DNA from: Temnothorax longispinosus | Taxonomy: Eukaryota; Arthropoda; Insecta; Hymenoptera; Formicidae | Assembly: GCF_030848805.1 (NCBI RefSeq) | Contig: NC_092358.1 | Location: forward strand, 23,151,832 to 23,215,831 | Direction: 5' to 3' | DNA: 64,000 nt | Shown: positions 13,029 to 25,846 of the stretch, one piece after another | How the letters are laid out: every line of letters begins with the position of its first letter | Numbering within the stretch: the stretch's first letter is position 1 | Position numbers and translations under genes: made by a program | Notes under the pieces: generated by a model | What the model was told of the DNA's origin: nothing | Seen by the model: the letters and a program-made list of their open reading frames with translations, nothing else | Database searches by the model: none

Positions 13029-13216
13029 ATTTCTGTTATTATTATTTTCCTATTATTTAATTGCACCGATAACGTGTATTCTAATAAAAAAAATTTTTAG
13101 CTGCGTTATGACAATAGCACTTGATAGATTATACGATATGCACAATGTGGTGTCTCTGTACAAACTGAACGCTTCAGAGGAAGCAAGAGTGGGGTTTTTA
13201 CCCCTCCAGAAACCAC

Positions 13217-13231
13217 AGCTTATTAAATATT
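13217..13231 (-). promoter_or_regulatory. Conserved upstream core of A3 (candidate promoter)
   Basis: AGCTTATTAAATATT on the plus strand, 189 bp upstream of the A3 start codon. Confidence 0.4.
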
Positions 13232-14232
13232 TTGATCGCAACCTGCACAGATTGCGTGTACAATTGTCGATGAAAGAAAAAGAAGTTTCCGGGTGGCCGA
13301 TCTTCTCCCTTCTGGGAATTTACTGGCAAAACAGTGGTGTAGTGCTCACTGCATTATTTTCTTTAAAAATTCAAGCAACAGCAGACAACAGCACGCGAAT
13401 GTACATACATAGGACATTAAACTATTCTCGGTGACCGTAAGAAAAGTTTTGTACTTCCATGCATAAGGGAAAATTTTAGAGAGAAAATAGGAAAGATATG
13501 GAAAAGGTGAAAGTTTCTCTTTCCAAGATTTTGTTTCCCTATCAAAAGATATACCTTCTCGTGCATTATACTAAGCGCGGTGAGTGTGCACGCGTTCGCA
13601 TTTATTCTTCTGAAATATATTGGTCGCTGTGCACAATAATCGTCAAATAGTCAGAAGCCAGAAGCAAAAGACAGGGAGACGCAGTGCTGAGTGAAGTTTT
13701 ATGTTTCAGTATCAACGACGTTCTTCACAAAGGCAAGCATAATATAACTTTTAAAAAGACATCACAAGGTACAAAAAGCATATATTAATCTTTCTAAAAA
13801 ACTATTTCATAAACATTATGATATTATTTGAACGAAAATGTAAAGGAATATCTGATTGTGCAAGAAGAGCATTTGTTATGCAATATACTTATCGCATGTT
13901 TTATTTTACACATGAAAAAAAAATTAAATTAATTATTAGCAAGAAATGCAGTATTTATGTTGCAATCTGCCCATAGATCACTTGGAGAACTTCCGAGCCG
14001 CCACATGGAGACGCACCCGATAAGTAGCTCAGCCCACAGAATTGAAACACTTTACACGCAAGCAAATATGCATGTACATAATAGAGAATGGTAGGTAATA
14101 TAGCAACGGTTTTACTTTAATTCATACGCAAATTTTTTTGCAATAATATAATAACAATAACAATAGCGGTAACGCTACAGTAAACTCTGTAATGCTGTAA
14201 TAATTAAGATGTAAATAAATTGTAGTTTTGCT
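13232..14232. other. A3/A4 spacer, no gene seen
   Basis: Nearly collinear with the A4/A5 spacer (17.0-17.9 kb), including GAGAACTTCCGAGCCGC and the tail before exon 6. The 171-codon plus-strand ORF at 12919-13434 is antisense to A3 exon 1 and its upstream region. Sister units do not keep it open. Confidence 0.5.
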
Positions 14233-16708
14233 TCAATACATTGCAAGTAGAACCGATATATAGGATACCGAAGCCTTTACAATCTGAAAGTATTATTTGA
14301 TTATTATAAGAATATTATTGTAGAAATAATGAATATTTTAACTCAATATGAAAAGTAATTTATTTACTATTTTGTTCGTTTTAATAATATGAACAATGAG
14401 AAATTGCAACAAATATTGTTTGTTTTTTAAGACAAATATACAAAAATATAAACATTTATTTATAGAAAATAAACGGTACACAACAAAAATTAATGAAAAT
14501 TAATATTCTACTTATATTAAAAAAAAAGAGATAACATTTTTTTTAATTCTAAATAATTATTGGCACAAAAGGGCAGAACAATCTTCAGTATAAAAGCGGT
14601 AAAATGTGTTACGTATAAGACAAAATCTGAGATAGACTCACACTTCCAAATCGGTCTAGAGACAAATTCATTATCTTTCCAATTGTAATGGTTAATTGAT
14701 TTTGCGTCCTCATTATTAAGAACAATATAGTTTGACTGTGTCTGGAATTTGATTCGTACCAGAGAGAATCGTACGCAGCATCTCCAATGCTCTTGCTCTA
14801 TTGAATAATGGATCTTGTAGCTTATAGAAGCAATTACGTAATATATATTTGGCTTATATATTTATCGTCTACAATATTCTCGACACAATGTCTAACCTTG
14901 TCGCTCAAGTGTTCTCCAGCGAAACAGAATATGAACGCTTCCAAATTCGTATTGAAGTAAAATAAGAGAGTCCTAAGTATAATTTTTGAAGCATTCGGTT
15001 GACCGATCGACTATATAAAATTTTAAGAAATATTATAAGAACAAGAGAAAAATGATAAATAGTTAAAGGCACGAATTAATATCTACTCTTCTAATCTGCA
15101 GATTCACAATAGAGCGAGTTCTATAATATATATTCCTCCGCTGAATTAATAAAAATTCCTTACCGCAACAATTGCAAAACCCAAGCAGCAAATAATCAAA
15201 GTATCCGATACAAATAATACCAACGCGATATACGAGTATAGATCTTCGATATGCTCTGAAAAGATGATAACTTTCTGGTGTTTTTTGATCATTTCTTTTA
15301 CCATAGAACGACTCGGACTGCACTTTCCTTCCTTTGGAAAAATTTCCGTCACGCTCTTACGAAGAATATCGATTTGACCGCTTATGTGCAATATCTAAAA
15401 TATACGTTTCTTTCAACTGCTGTACTTATAGAGGTAGCAAGAAAGAATATTAAATGTATAGATTAAATTTATGCAGCGCAAAATCTTTTAAAACTTATAT
15501 AAGAGCGCAATTGCTAAAAAATTATTTCCGTAAGCGTTCTTTTTCGTATATAGTAGGCAATATGCACATGTACATTCTATTAATTCAGTTGATAATATAG
15601 TTGATAAAATATCAAGAAATTAATATTTATATATAATAGAATTAATAAATAATACTTACATGTAACAATAATATGATAATAATATCTCTTTGTGTAACAG
15701 GAACTCACCAAATTTATGAGAAGAGCATTTAATAAACCGATTGCTTCAGCACACAATATCAAATGTAGAAATTGAACAATTATGACCGATTCATATACAA
15801 ATCTTCGATTAACGTCAAATGGCAAATCCATCTCAAGAATGAGTATTGGTGTGGAAATGTTGGAAGTTATTTCATTATCCGCGCGTTTTACGAAGATATC
15901 ACTGCTAAAAAAAATTATAGATATCAAATAGAGAATCACCGTCATGTTAGCGAAGCGCTGCGACAGTTTGGCATTGTACGTCGTCGCTGACATACTGAAT
16001 TTCGTGTTGGATCTATTTTCCCAGTCAATCGCCATCATCGTTAATATACTGTTGAACGTTTTAAGAAAGATTTTCATTGATCATAATCGTGATAACGGCT
16101 GCAACGAAGAGTTTTACGAACCATCGGTAAAAAATTGATTGTTGTGCAATAACTTTACCCATGCAAGTTTGCTCATTTCTTTTTATGTAAAATAATTAAT
16201 TTATTACAGTATTTTGTCTCTGGTTTTTCTTTGTCACAATGTTCACTTTTTCAATTTATTTTATCGACCAACGCATTAGCAAATATTGAAGTCTATTTTA
16301 TCAAAAGTAATTGTTAAAATGCAATATTAAATGTATGTAACAAACTTAATGTTGTTGAATAATATAATTAAATATAATTAAATAAAGTTAAATAATACTT
16401 GAAAATTTTTCACCGATAGTGCTTATCACTATGTGTCGTTGCGTGTCTCACCGTTGCTTATACCAAAAAATAATAAGTTTAATGAAAAATATCGTATACG
16501 CCATTGTTGAACTCAAAATTTTCATTATGTCAAAAATCTCGGATAATTCAAAATGCATTATGATATATCGATATTGATAGACTTGCTCGATTATGAGCAT
16601 GACGGTCCAGAACAGTCTACGTAATGAAATGCACGATGTAGTCGGCCATATTCCAAAAATTCGTAGACAAATTTCTATCGCTTTGCTAACTGTATTCTCC
16701 ACTTTCAT
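14233..16708 (-). CDS. Odorant receptor A4, exon 2 acceptor mutated, likely rescued in frame
   Basis: Minus-strand exons are 16452-16708, 15709 to 16060 or 16048, 15164-15394, 14897-15010, 14642-14797 and 14233-14283. The frame is open throughout and the protein matches A5 closely. At the ancestral exon 2 start the acceptor AG is AA (plus-strand GTTTTAAG; sister A5 has GTTCTAAG). The next AG, in AACAG at 16049-16050, lies 12 bases inside the exon in the same phase. Using it removes only the four residues TFNS and gives about 382 residues instead of 386. Landmarks: GIWPTTSC, EMDLPFDVNRRFVYES, FCFAGEHLSDK in exon 4 and IVKASVSYISVLLAMY. Without the rescue this would be a pseudogene. Confidence 0.8.
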
Positions 16709-16904
16709 ATTTCACTTATTTTATTATTTTCCTATTGTTCTGCAAAGTTAACGTATGTATCGATTTTGATAAGACCACTTTAATCGGTGTTATGATCAGC
16801 ACCTAATCTATACGATATGCACAATGTGGTATCTCTGTACAGACTGAAAGCTTCGTAAAAAGAGCAAGAGTGGGGTTCACTCCCTCCCTTTCCCCAAGAG
16901 CCGA

Positions 16905-16919
16905 AACTTATTAAATATT
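16905..16919 (-). promoter_or_regulatory. Conserved upstream core of A4 (candidate promoter)
   Basis: AACTTATTAAATATT on the plus strand, one base off the consensus of the array, 197 bp upstream of the A4 start. Confidence 0.4.
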
Positions 16920-17916
16920 CTGATCGCAACGTGCATAGATTGCGTGCACTATTGTCGATGAAGAGAAAAAAAGTTTCCGGGTGGCTGACATCTCCCTCTC
17001 GAATTCTTGGGCGAAACGATGGTGTAGCGCGCACTGCATTATTTTCTTTAAAAATTCAAGCAACAGCGACAATAAATGTGAATATACACAGGGCATTGAA
17101 CCGTGTTCAATGACCGTAAAAGTTTTGTATTTGCGTGCGTAGGGAAGAATTTTTCGAGAAAGAGGGAAGATGGAAGAGGCGAAAGTTTCTCTTACCGAGA
17201 TTTTGTTTCCTTAATATCGAAAGATATTCTTTCTCGCGCATTATACGAAGCACGGTGAGTGTGCACGCGTTCGCAATTTATTCTTCTAAAATATATTAGT
17301 CGCTGTGCACAATAATCGTCAAATAGTCAGAAGCCTGCAGATGCAAAAGACGGGGAGACGCAGTGCTGAGTGAAGTTTTATGTTTCAGTATATATCAACG
17401 ACGTTCTTTACAAACGGCAAGCATAATATAAGCTTTAAAAAAATATCACAAGGTACAAAAAGCTTATATTAATCTTTCTAAAAAACTGTTTCATAAACAT
17501 TATGATATTATTTGAACCAAAATGTAAAGGAATATCTGATTGTGCAAGAAGAGCATTTGTTATGTAATATACTTATTCGCGCATGTTTTATTTTACACAT
17601 GGAAGAAAAATTAAATTAATTATTAGCAAGAAATGCAGTATTCATGTTGCAATCTGCCCACAGATCATCTGGAGAACTTCCGAGCCGCAACATGGAGACG
17701 CACCCGATAGCTCATCCCACAGAACTGAAACGCTTACACGCATGCAAATATGCATGTACATAAAAGAGAATGGTAGGTAATATATAGCAACGGATTTACA
17801 TTAATTCATACGAAAAATGTTTTGCAATAATATAATAATAATAACAATAACGGTAACGCTACAGTAAACTCTGTAATGCTGTAATAATTAAGATGTAAAT
17901 AAATTGTAGTTTTGCT
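16920..17916. other. A4/A5 spacer, no gene seen
   Basis: A copy of the A3/A4 spacer with few differences, indicating a recent unit duplication. ORFs here are not conserved between the two copies. Confidence 0.5.
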
Positions 17917-20750
17917 TCAATACATTGCAAGTAGAACCGATATATAGGATACCGAAGCCTTTAAAATCTGAAAGTATTATTTGATTATTATAAGAATATT
18001 ATTGTAGAAATAATGAATATATTTAACCCAATTAAGAATTTAATCAACTGTACTGGCAATAATTATAATCGTGGCAACGATTATAATCGTCGTGACAAAT
18101 CGTCACCGCGTTTCGACCAAGGATTCTGATGGTCATTCTAAAATTGATGTAATTTTAGATGCTTATAATGTAAGCATCTTAATTAAATAATTAAATTTTA
18201 TTATGAAAAACATTACCTCAGCCAGGGTTCGAATCTGGAACCTCCCTCATTCCGATTTGTCACAACGATTATAATTGTTGCCACGATTATAATCATTGCC
18301 AGTACAGTCGATTAAATTCTTAATTGGGTTAATTATTGACTGGCGAAGTAAATGTTACTTATTCAAAATGAATATTTAAATTCAATATGAAAAGTAATCT
18401 ATTTGTTACTTTGTTCATTTTAATAATATAAACGATGGGAAATTGCAACAAATATTGTATGTTTTTTAAAACAAATATACAAAAATATAAACATTTAATA
18501 GGAAATAAACGGTACACAACAAAAATTAATGGAAACTAATATTCTACTTATATTTAATAAGAGAGACAACAATTTTTTTATTCTAAATAATTATTGGCAC
18601 AAAAGGGCAGAACAATCTTCAGTATAAAAACGGTAAAATGTGTCACGTATAAGACAAAATCTGAGATAAACTCACACTTCCAAATCGGTCTAGGGACAAA
18701 TTCATTATCTTTCCAATTGTAATGGTTAATTGATTTTGCGTCCTCATTATTAAGAACAATATAGTTTGACCGTGTCTGGAATTTGATTCGTACCAGAGAG
18801 AATTGTACGCAGCATCTCCAATGCTCTTGCTCTATTGAATAATGGATCTTGTAGCTTTTAGAAGCAATTACGTAATATATATTTGGCTTATTTATCGTCT
18901 ACAATATTCTCGACACAATGTCTAACCTTGTCGCTCAAGTGTTCTCCAGCGAAACAGAATATGAACGCTTCCAGATTCGTATCAAAGTAAAATAAGAGAG
19001 ACCTAAGTATAATTTTTGAAGCATTCGGTTGATCGATCGACTAAAATTTTAAGAAATATTATAAGAGCAAGAGAAAATGGATAAAATGATAAATAGTTAA
19101 AGGCACGATAATTAATATCAACACATACACACACACACACACAACAGAGCGAGTTCTATAATATATATTCCTCCGCAGAATTAATAAAAATTCCTTACCG
19201 CAACAATTGCAAAACCCAAGCAGCAAATAATCAAAGTATCCGATACAAATAATACCAACGCGATATACGAGTATAGATCTTCGATATGCTCTGAAAAGAT
19301 GATAACTTTCTGATGTTTTTTTATTATTTCTTTTACCACAGATCGACTCGGATTGCACTTTCCTTCCTTTGGAAAAATTTCCGTCATGCTCTTACGAAGA
19401 ATATCGATTTGACCGCTTATGTGCAATACCTAAAATATACGTTTCTTTCAACTGCTATACTTATAGAGGTAACAAGAAAGAATATTGAATGTATAGATTA
19501 AATTTATGCAGCACAAAATCTTTTAAAACTTAATAGCGCAATTGCTAAAAAATTAATAGTTCTATATATAAGCGCTCTTTTTCGCATATAGTCGGCAATA
19601 CGCACATGTACATTCTATTAATTCAGTTAATAATATAATTGATAAAATATCAAGAAATTAATATTTACATATAATAGAATTAATAAATAACACTTATAAT
19701 GATATGATAATAATTTTTTTTTTGTGTAATAGAAACTCACCAGATTTATGAGAAGAGCATTTAATAAACCGACTGCTTCGGCACACAATATCAAATGTAG
19801 AAATTGAACAATTATGACCGATTCATATACAAATCTTCGATTAACGTCAAATGGCAAATCCATCTCAAGAATGAGTATTGGTGTGGAAATGTTGGAGGCT
19901 ATTTCATCATCCGCGCGTTTTACAAAGATATCACTGCTAAAAAAAATTATCGATATCAAATAGAGAATCACCGTCATGTTAGCAAAGCGCTGCGACAGTT
20001 TGGCATTGTACGTCGTCGCTGACATACTGAATTTCGTGTTGGATCTATTTTCCCAGTCGATCGCCATCATCGTTAATATACTGTTGAACGTTCTAAGAGA
20101 ATATTTTCATTGATCATAATCGTGATAACGGCTGCAACGAAGAGTTTTACGAACCATCGGTGAAAAATTGATTGTTGTGCAATAACTTTACCCATGCAAG
20201 TCCGCTCGTTTCTTTCTTATGTAAAATAGATAATTTATTACAGTATTTTGTCTTTGGTTTTGCTTTGTCACAATTTTCACTTTTTTAATTTATGTTATCG
20301 ACCAACGCATTAGCAAATATTGAAGTCTATTTTACCAAAAGTAATTGTTGAAATGTAATATTAAATGTATTTAACAAACTTAATTTTGTTGAATAATATA
20401 ATTAGATATAATTAAATATAATTAAGTTAAATAATACTTAAACTTAATTTTTCACCGATAGTGCGTATCACTATGTGTCATTGCGTATCTCACCGTTGCT
20501 TATACCAAAAAATAACAAGTTTAATAAAAAATATCGTATACGTCATTGCTGAACTCAAAACTTTCATTATGTCAAGAATCTCGGATAATTCGAAATGCAT
20601 TATGATATATCGATATTGATAGACTTGCTCGATTATGAGCATGACGGTCCAGAACAGTCTACGTAATAAAATGCACGATGTAGTCGGCCACATGCCAAAA
20701 ATTCGTAAAAAAATTTCTATCGCTTTGCTAACTGTATTCTCCACTTTCAT
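17917..20750 (-). CDS. Odorant receptor A5, six exons, apparently intact (386 aa)
   Basis: Minus-strand exons are 20494-20750, 19741-20092, 19199-19429, 18927-19040, 18676-18831 and 17917-17967. Borders are GT..AG, and the exon 2 acceptor that A4 has lost is present here (CTTAG). Product: 7tm_6 odorant receptor, nearly identical to A4 over exons 2-6. Exon 1 has GMWPTTSC where sisters have GIWP. Exon 4 is SIDQPNASKIILRSLLFYF and ends LSDK. Exon 5 has the substitution AAYNSLWY. The last exon is ILKASVSYISVLLAMY. Intron 5 is enlarged by an inverted-repeat element, and intron 3 starts beside a CA microsatellite. Confidence 0.9.
18023..18332. mobile_element. 310-bp inverted-repeat element in A5 intron 5, with a tRNA-like B-box
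   Basis: Arms of about 75 bp (18023-18097 and 18258-18332) match over TTAACCCAATTAAGAATTTA and the following ATTATAATCGTGGCAACG region. The A4 intron 5 lacks this block, so it is an insertion. The centre holds a small hairpin (GATGCTTATAATGTAAGCATC region, 18158-18178) and GGTTCGAATCT at 18226-18236, which matches a Pol III B-box. AATGAATAT-like sequence occurs on both outer sides, but the exact target duplication is unclear. No ORF of note. Confidence 0.65.
19123..19144. repeat. CA dinucleotide microsatellite
   Basis: An ACACACAC run, preceded by ACACATAC, in A5 intron 3. The matching intron of A4 has no such run. Confidence 0.8.
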
Positions 20751-20957
20751 ATTTCACTTATTATTATTTTTCTATTGCTCTGCAAAGTTAACGTGTGTAT
20801 CGATTCTGATAAGAGAACTTTAATCGGTGTTATGATCAGCACCTAATCGACTATACGATATGCACATAGTGGTATCTCTGTACAGACTGAAAGCTTCGTA
20901 AACCTTCGTAAAGAGAGCAAGAGTGGGGTTTACTCCCTCCCTTTCCCCAAGAGCCGA

Positions 20958-20972
20958 AGCTTATTAAATATT
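20958..20972 (-). promoter_or_regulatory. Conserved upstream core of A5 (candidate promoter)
   Basis: AGCTTATTAAATATT on the plus strand, 208 bp upstream of the A5 start; followed by TTGATCGCAACGTGCATAG. Confidence 0.4.
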
Positions 20973-22033
20973 TTGATCGCAACGTGCATAGATTGCGTGT
21001 ACTATTGTCGATGAAGAGAAAAAAAGTTTCCGGGTGGCTGACCTCTCCCTCTCGAATTCTTGGGCAAAACGATGGTGTAGCGCGCACTGCATTATTTTCT
21101 TTAAAAATTCAAGCAACAGCAACAATGCGTGAATATACACAGGCCATTGAACCGTAAAAGTTATGTATTTGCGTGCGTAGGGGAGAATTTTTCGAGAAAA
21201 AGGGAAGATGGAAGAGGCGAAAGTTTTCTTACCGAGATTTTGTTTCCTTAATATCGAAAAATATTCTTTCTTGCGCATTACAGTGAGTGCGGCGAATTGT
21301 GCACGCGTTCACAACTTATCGAGCAACTTATTCTCTCGAAATATATAAATCGCGCAATTTTGAGTGAGAGCTTGGTGCACGTCAGATACTGGTTGTAGGC
21401 AATAATCGTCAAATAGAAAGCCAGAAGCAAGAGACGGGGAAACAAAGTGCTGAGTGAAGTATTATATTTCGGTACCAAAGGCGTTCCTAACAAACAACAA
21501 GCATAAAATAAGCTTTGAGAAGACATCACAAAATACAAAGAGCTTTTCTTAATTTTTTAAATAGGACTGTTTCTTAGGCATCATATTGTTTGTACATTAC
21601 GAAAATCTAAAGAAATATCCGATTATGCGAGAAAGGCATTTGTTTTGTAATATTTTTGTAGATATTTTATTTTACAGATGGAAGCTAAACAAATTGATGA
21701 AATTATTACAAACAAATATCAATATTATGTAAACACATAAAATATTAATAATAATAATATTTTTTATATTATTATTACTGTGATACTTTTATTATTCATT
21801 TAATAACTAATATACTATTACCTTATGCTACTCCGCTAAATCCTATCAGGATAATATTATACAATCATAATATTATAGAGATTGATCTTAATATTTAGTT
21901 CATCGCCGACATAAAAAACTATGATAACTAATACAGCAACGTTTTTACTTTAAATCATATGCAAATTTTACTGCAACTAAACCAGCTGTTAATTCTCATT
22001 AAAATGTTGATGTAAATAGAATGCAGTTTCGCT
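20973..22033. other. A5/A6 spacer, no gene seen
   Basis: From about 21280 the spacer switches to the type shared with A6, A7 and A8 (TACGAAAATCTAAAGAAATA, then TCATCGCCGACATAAAA), unlike the A3 and A4 spacers. No conserved ORF. Confidence 0.5.
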
Positions 22034-24548
22034 TTAATACATCGCAAGTAGAATCGATAAGTAAGAAGCCGAAGTCTTTATAATCTGTAACAGAATCATT
22101 TGATTTATTATAAGAATATTAATGCAGAATTTATAAATATTTAAATTCAATGTAAAAAGTATTTGTTATCTGACTCATTTTAATAATATAACAAAATAAC
22201 TCGACTTAATAATTTAGTAAGGTGAGTATTGCAGCAAATATAATTTAATATTATGTAAAATAAATATATAAAAATACAAATATTGAATAAAAAATTATAG
22301 TACATTACAAAAATTAATTGGTAGTAATATTCTATATTTTAAGAAGAATTTTCCATTTGTTATTAATTCTGGATAATTATGGCAAAACAATTTTAATATA
22401 AAATAAAGTAATATAAAATTAATAAAAAGTTTTGCGTACAAAACAAACTTAAGATAAAACTTACATTGCTAAATTGCTCTAGAGATAAATTCATTATCTT
22501 TCCAACTGTAATGGTTAATTGATTTTGCGACCTCATTATTAAGAGCAATATAATTCGACTATCTCTGGAATCTAATTCATACCAGGTGGAATTATATGCA
22601 GCATCTCCAATGCTTTTACTCTATTGAATGATGGATCTTGTATCTTTCAGAAATAATTACGTAACGTTCTGCTTTTATGTATATGTATGTATAACATTAG
22701 TCCCAATGTCTAACCTTAGTGCTCAAATATTCTCCAGCGAAACAAAATATGAACGCTTCCGAATTCATAAGAAAGTAAAATAAGACAGTCTTGATTATAC
22801 TGTTGAAAGCATCGGGTCGACCAATCGACTATAATTTTAAGAAACATTCTAAGAGCAAGGGAAAAGTCATAAAATGATGAATAATCAAAGTCACGCGAAT
22901 AAATATCTTTTATTCTGTAGATTTATCAGAGCGGGTTCTGTAGTATATATTTTTCTCTTAACCGCAGAATTAATTAAAATATCTTACCGTGACCATTGTA
23001 AAACCCAAGCAGCAGATAAGCAAAGTATCCGATACAAAAAGCACCATTGAGATATACGAATATAGATCTTCGATATGCTGTGAAAAGGTGATAATTTTCT
23101 GGTGTTTTTTTATTATTCTGTTTATCATAAAATGACTCGGGCTGAGCTTCTTTTTCTTTGGAAAAATTTCTATCAAACTTTTGCGAAGAATATCGATTTG
23201 TCCACTTATATGCAATATCTAAAATATATCCTTCTCTCAACTGATGTATAGTAGCAAATAAAAATTTAAATGCCTAGATTAAATTTATGCTGCACAAAAT
23301 CTTTTAAAACCTGAAAAGCTGTACAACTGCTAGTCAACTATATTTTATAACATAGACAATAAGTACCTGTACATTTCGTCCATCAATTGATATTATGATT
23401 TAATTATAAAAAAAAATAGATTTTATAAATAATATAAATAATAGAATAATATATAATAAATAATAAAATAATAATCATGACGATATTTTTTTGCAGGTGC
23501 AACAGAACTCACCAGAGTTATGAGGAAAGCATTTAATAAACCCACTACGTTAGCAGACAACAGCAAATGAAAAAATTGCACAATCATGACGGATTCATAT
23601 ACGAATCTTCGATTAACGTCAAATGGCAAATCCATGTCTAGAATTAGTAATTGTGTGGAAACGTTGAAGGTGATGCCATCATCCGCGGTTTTTACGAAGA
23701 CATTGTAGCTAAAAAGAATTATAAATGTCGAATAAAGGATTATAGATGTCGAATAAAGAATCACCGTCATGTTAGCGAAGCGCTGCGACAGTTTGACATT
23801 GCTCGTTGTCGTAAACATGCTGAAATTCGTCCTGGAACACTTTTCCCAATCAATCGTCATCATCATTAATATCTTGTTGAACGTTCTACGAACGGTTATC
23901 ATTGGTCATAGTCGTGATAACGAGCGCAATGAAGCATTACGAACCATCGGTGAAAAATTTTATGTTGTACATTGACTTATAACTTTTGCGAGTCCGATCA
24001 TTTTCTCTTTGTGTTTGATATTTAATTTATTACAGCAATTTGTCCTAGTTTAGCTTTGTTACAATGTTCACGTTTTTATTTGTCCAATAATTTAATTTAT
24101 CGACCAAAGCAATTGCCAAATAGTTTGATGTATCGACTAAAGTAATTGTTAAATCAAGATGTTATACATATGTAAAATGTATGTAACAAAATTAATGTGG
24201 TTAAATATTATAATTAAATATAAATAAATTAATTGATATTTAAAACAAATTTTTCACTGATAGTATCACTACGTGCCGTTGCGTATCTCACCGCTGCTTA
24301 TACCAAAAAATGACAAGTTTAAATAATAATATCGTGTATGCCATTGTTATACTAAAAATAATCATTATCTCGGAAAACTCGATCAAATAAAAGTGCTTTA
24401 CGATATATCGATATTGAAGAGCTTGCTCGATTACGAGCGTGAAAATCCAGAACAGTCGACGTAATAAAATGCACGATGTAGTCGGCCATATGCCAAAAAT
24501 TCGTAGACAAATTTCTATCGCTTTGCTAACTGTATTCTCCACTTTCAT
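22034..24548 (-). CDS. Odorant receptor A6, six exons, apparently intact (393 aa)
   Basis: Minus-strand exons are 24292-24548, 23513-23885, 22988-23218, 22715-22828, 22465-22620 and 22034-22084, with GT..AG borders and one frame. Product: 7tm_6 odorant receptor. Exon 2 is 21 bp longer than in A1: a tandem duplication in the third membrane segment gives YSTSIILYSTFIILFS, a feature shared only with A8. Exon 3 has the loop PKKKKLSPSHFMINRI. Exon 4 ends LSTK. Exon 5 reads AAYNSTWYELDSRDS. The last exon is IIKTSASYLSILLAMY followed by TAA. These traits make A6 and A8 sister genes. Confidence 0.9.
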
Positions 24549-24745
24549 ATTTCACTTATTATTATTTTCCTATTGTTCTGCAAAGTTAACGTGTGTATCG
24601 ATTCTGATAAGAGAACTTTAATCGATGTTATGATCAGCACCTAATCGACTATACGATATGCACAATGTGAGATCTCTGTACAGACTGAAAGCTTGGTAAA
24701 GAGAGCAAAGTGGGGTTTACTCCCCTTCTCCTCCCCAGGAGCCGA

Positions 24746-24760
24746 AGCTTATTAAATATT
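24746..24760 (-). promoter_or_regulatory. Conserved upstream core of A6 (candidate promoter)
   Basis: AGCTTATTAAATATT on the plus strand, 198 bp upstream of the A6 start codon. Confidence 0.4.
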
Positions 24761-25846
24761 TCGATCGCAACGTGCATAGATTGCGTATGCGTATACTATT
24801 GTCGATGAAGAGAAAAAGTTTCCGGGTGGCTGACCTCTCCCTCTCGAATTCTTGGGCAAAATGATAGTGTAGCGCACTGTATTATTTTCTTTAAAAATTC
24901 AAGCAATAGCAACAATGCGTAAATATACACAGGGCATTGAACCGTGTTCAATGACCGTAAAAGTTTTGTATTTGCGTGCGTAGGGGAGAATTTTTCGAGA
25001 AAGAGGGAAGATGGAAGAGGCGAAAGTTTCTCTTACCGAGATTTTGTTTCCTTAATATCGAAAGATATTCTTTCTCGCGCATTACAGTGAGTGCGGCGAA
25101 TTGTGCACGCGTTGTTCACAACTTATCGAACAACTTATTCTCTCGAAATATATAAATCGCGCAATTTTGAGTGAAAGTTCGGTGCACGTCAGATACAGGT
25201 TGTAGACAATAATCGTCAAATAGAAAGCCAGAAGCAAGAGACGGGGAAACGAAGTGCTGAGTGAAGTATTATATTCCAGTACCAAAGGCGTTTCTAACAA
25301 ACGACGAGCATAAAATAAGCTGTGAGAAAACATCACAAAATACAAAGAGCTTTTCTTAATTTTTTAAATAGGACTGTTTCTTAGGCATCATAATATTGTT
25401 TGTACATTACGAAAATCTAAAGAAATATCCGATTATGCGAGAAGGGCATTTGTGGCAATTTTATAATATTTTTGTAGATATTTTATTTTACAGATGGAAG
25501 CTAAACAAATTGATGAAATTATTACAAACAGATATCAATATTATGTAAACACATAAAATATTAATAGTAATAATATTTTTGATATTATTATTATTGTGAT
25601 ACTTTTATTATTCATTTAATAACTATTATACTATTACTTCATGCTACTGCTAAACCCTATCAGGATAATATTATACAATCATAATATTATAGAGATTAAT
25701 CTTAATATTTAGTTCATCGCCGGCATAAAAAACAACGAAAGGTAATGCAGCAACGTTTTTACTTTAAATCATATGCAAATTTTGTTGCAACTAAACTAGC
25801 TGTTAATTCTCATTAAAATGTCGATGTAAATAGATACAGTTTCGCT
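24761..25846. other. A6/A7 spacer, no gene seen
   Basis: Closely matches the A5/A6 and A7/A8 spacers throughout. Nothing beyond the repeating unit is seen. Confidence 0.5.

Noticed and set aside
12919..13434. 171-codon plus-strand ORF across A3 exon 1 and upstream
   Set aside because: Antisense to a conserved receptor exon and not open in sister units.
18226..18236. tRNA gene at the GGTTCGAATCT motif
   Set aside because: No acceptor stem, D-arm or anticodon arm can be built around it.
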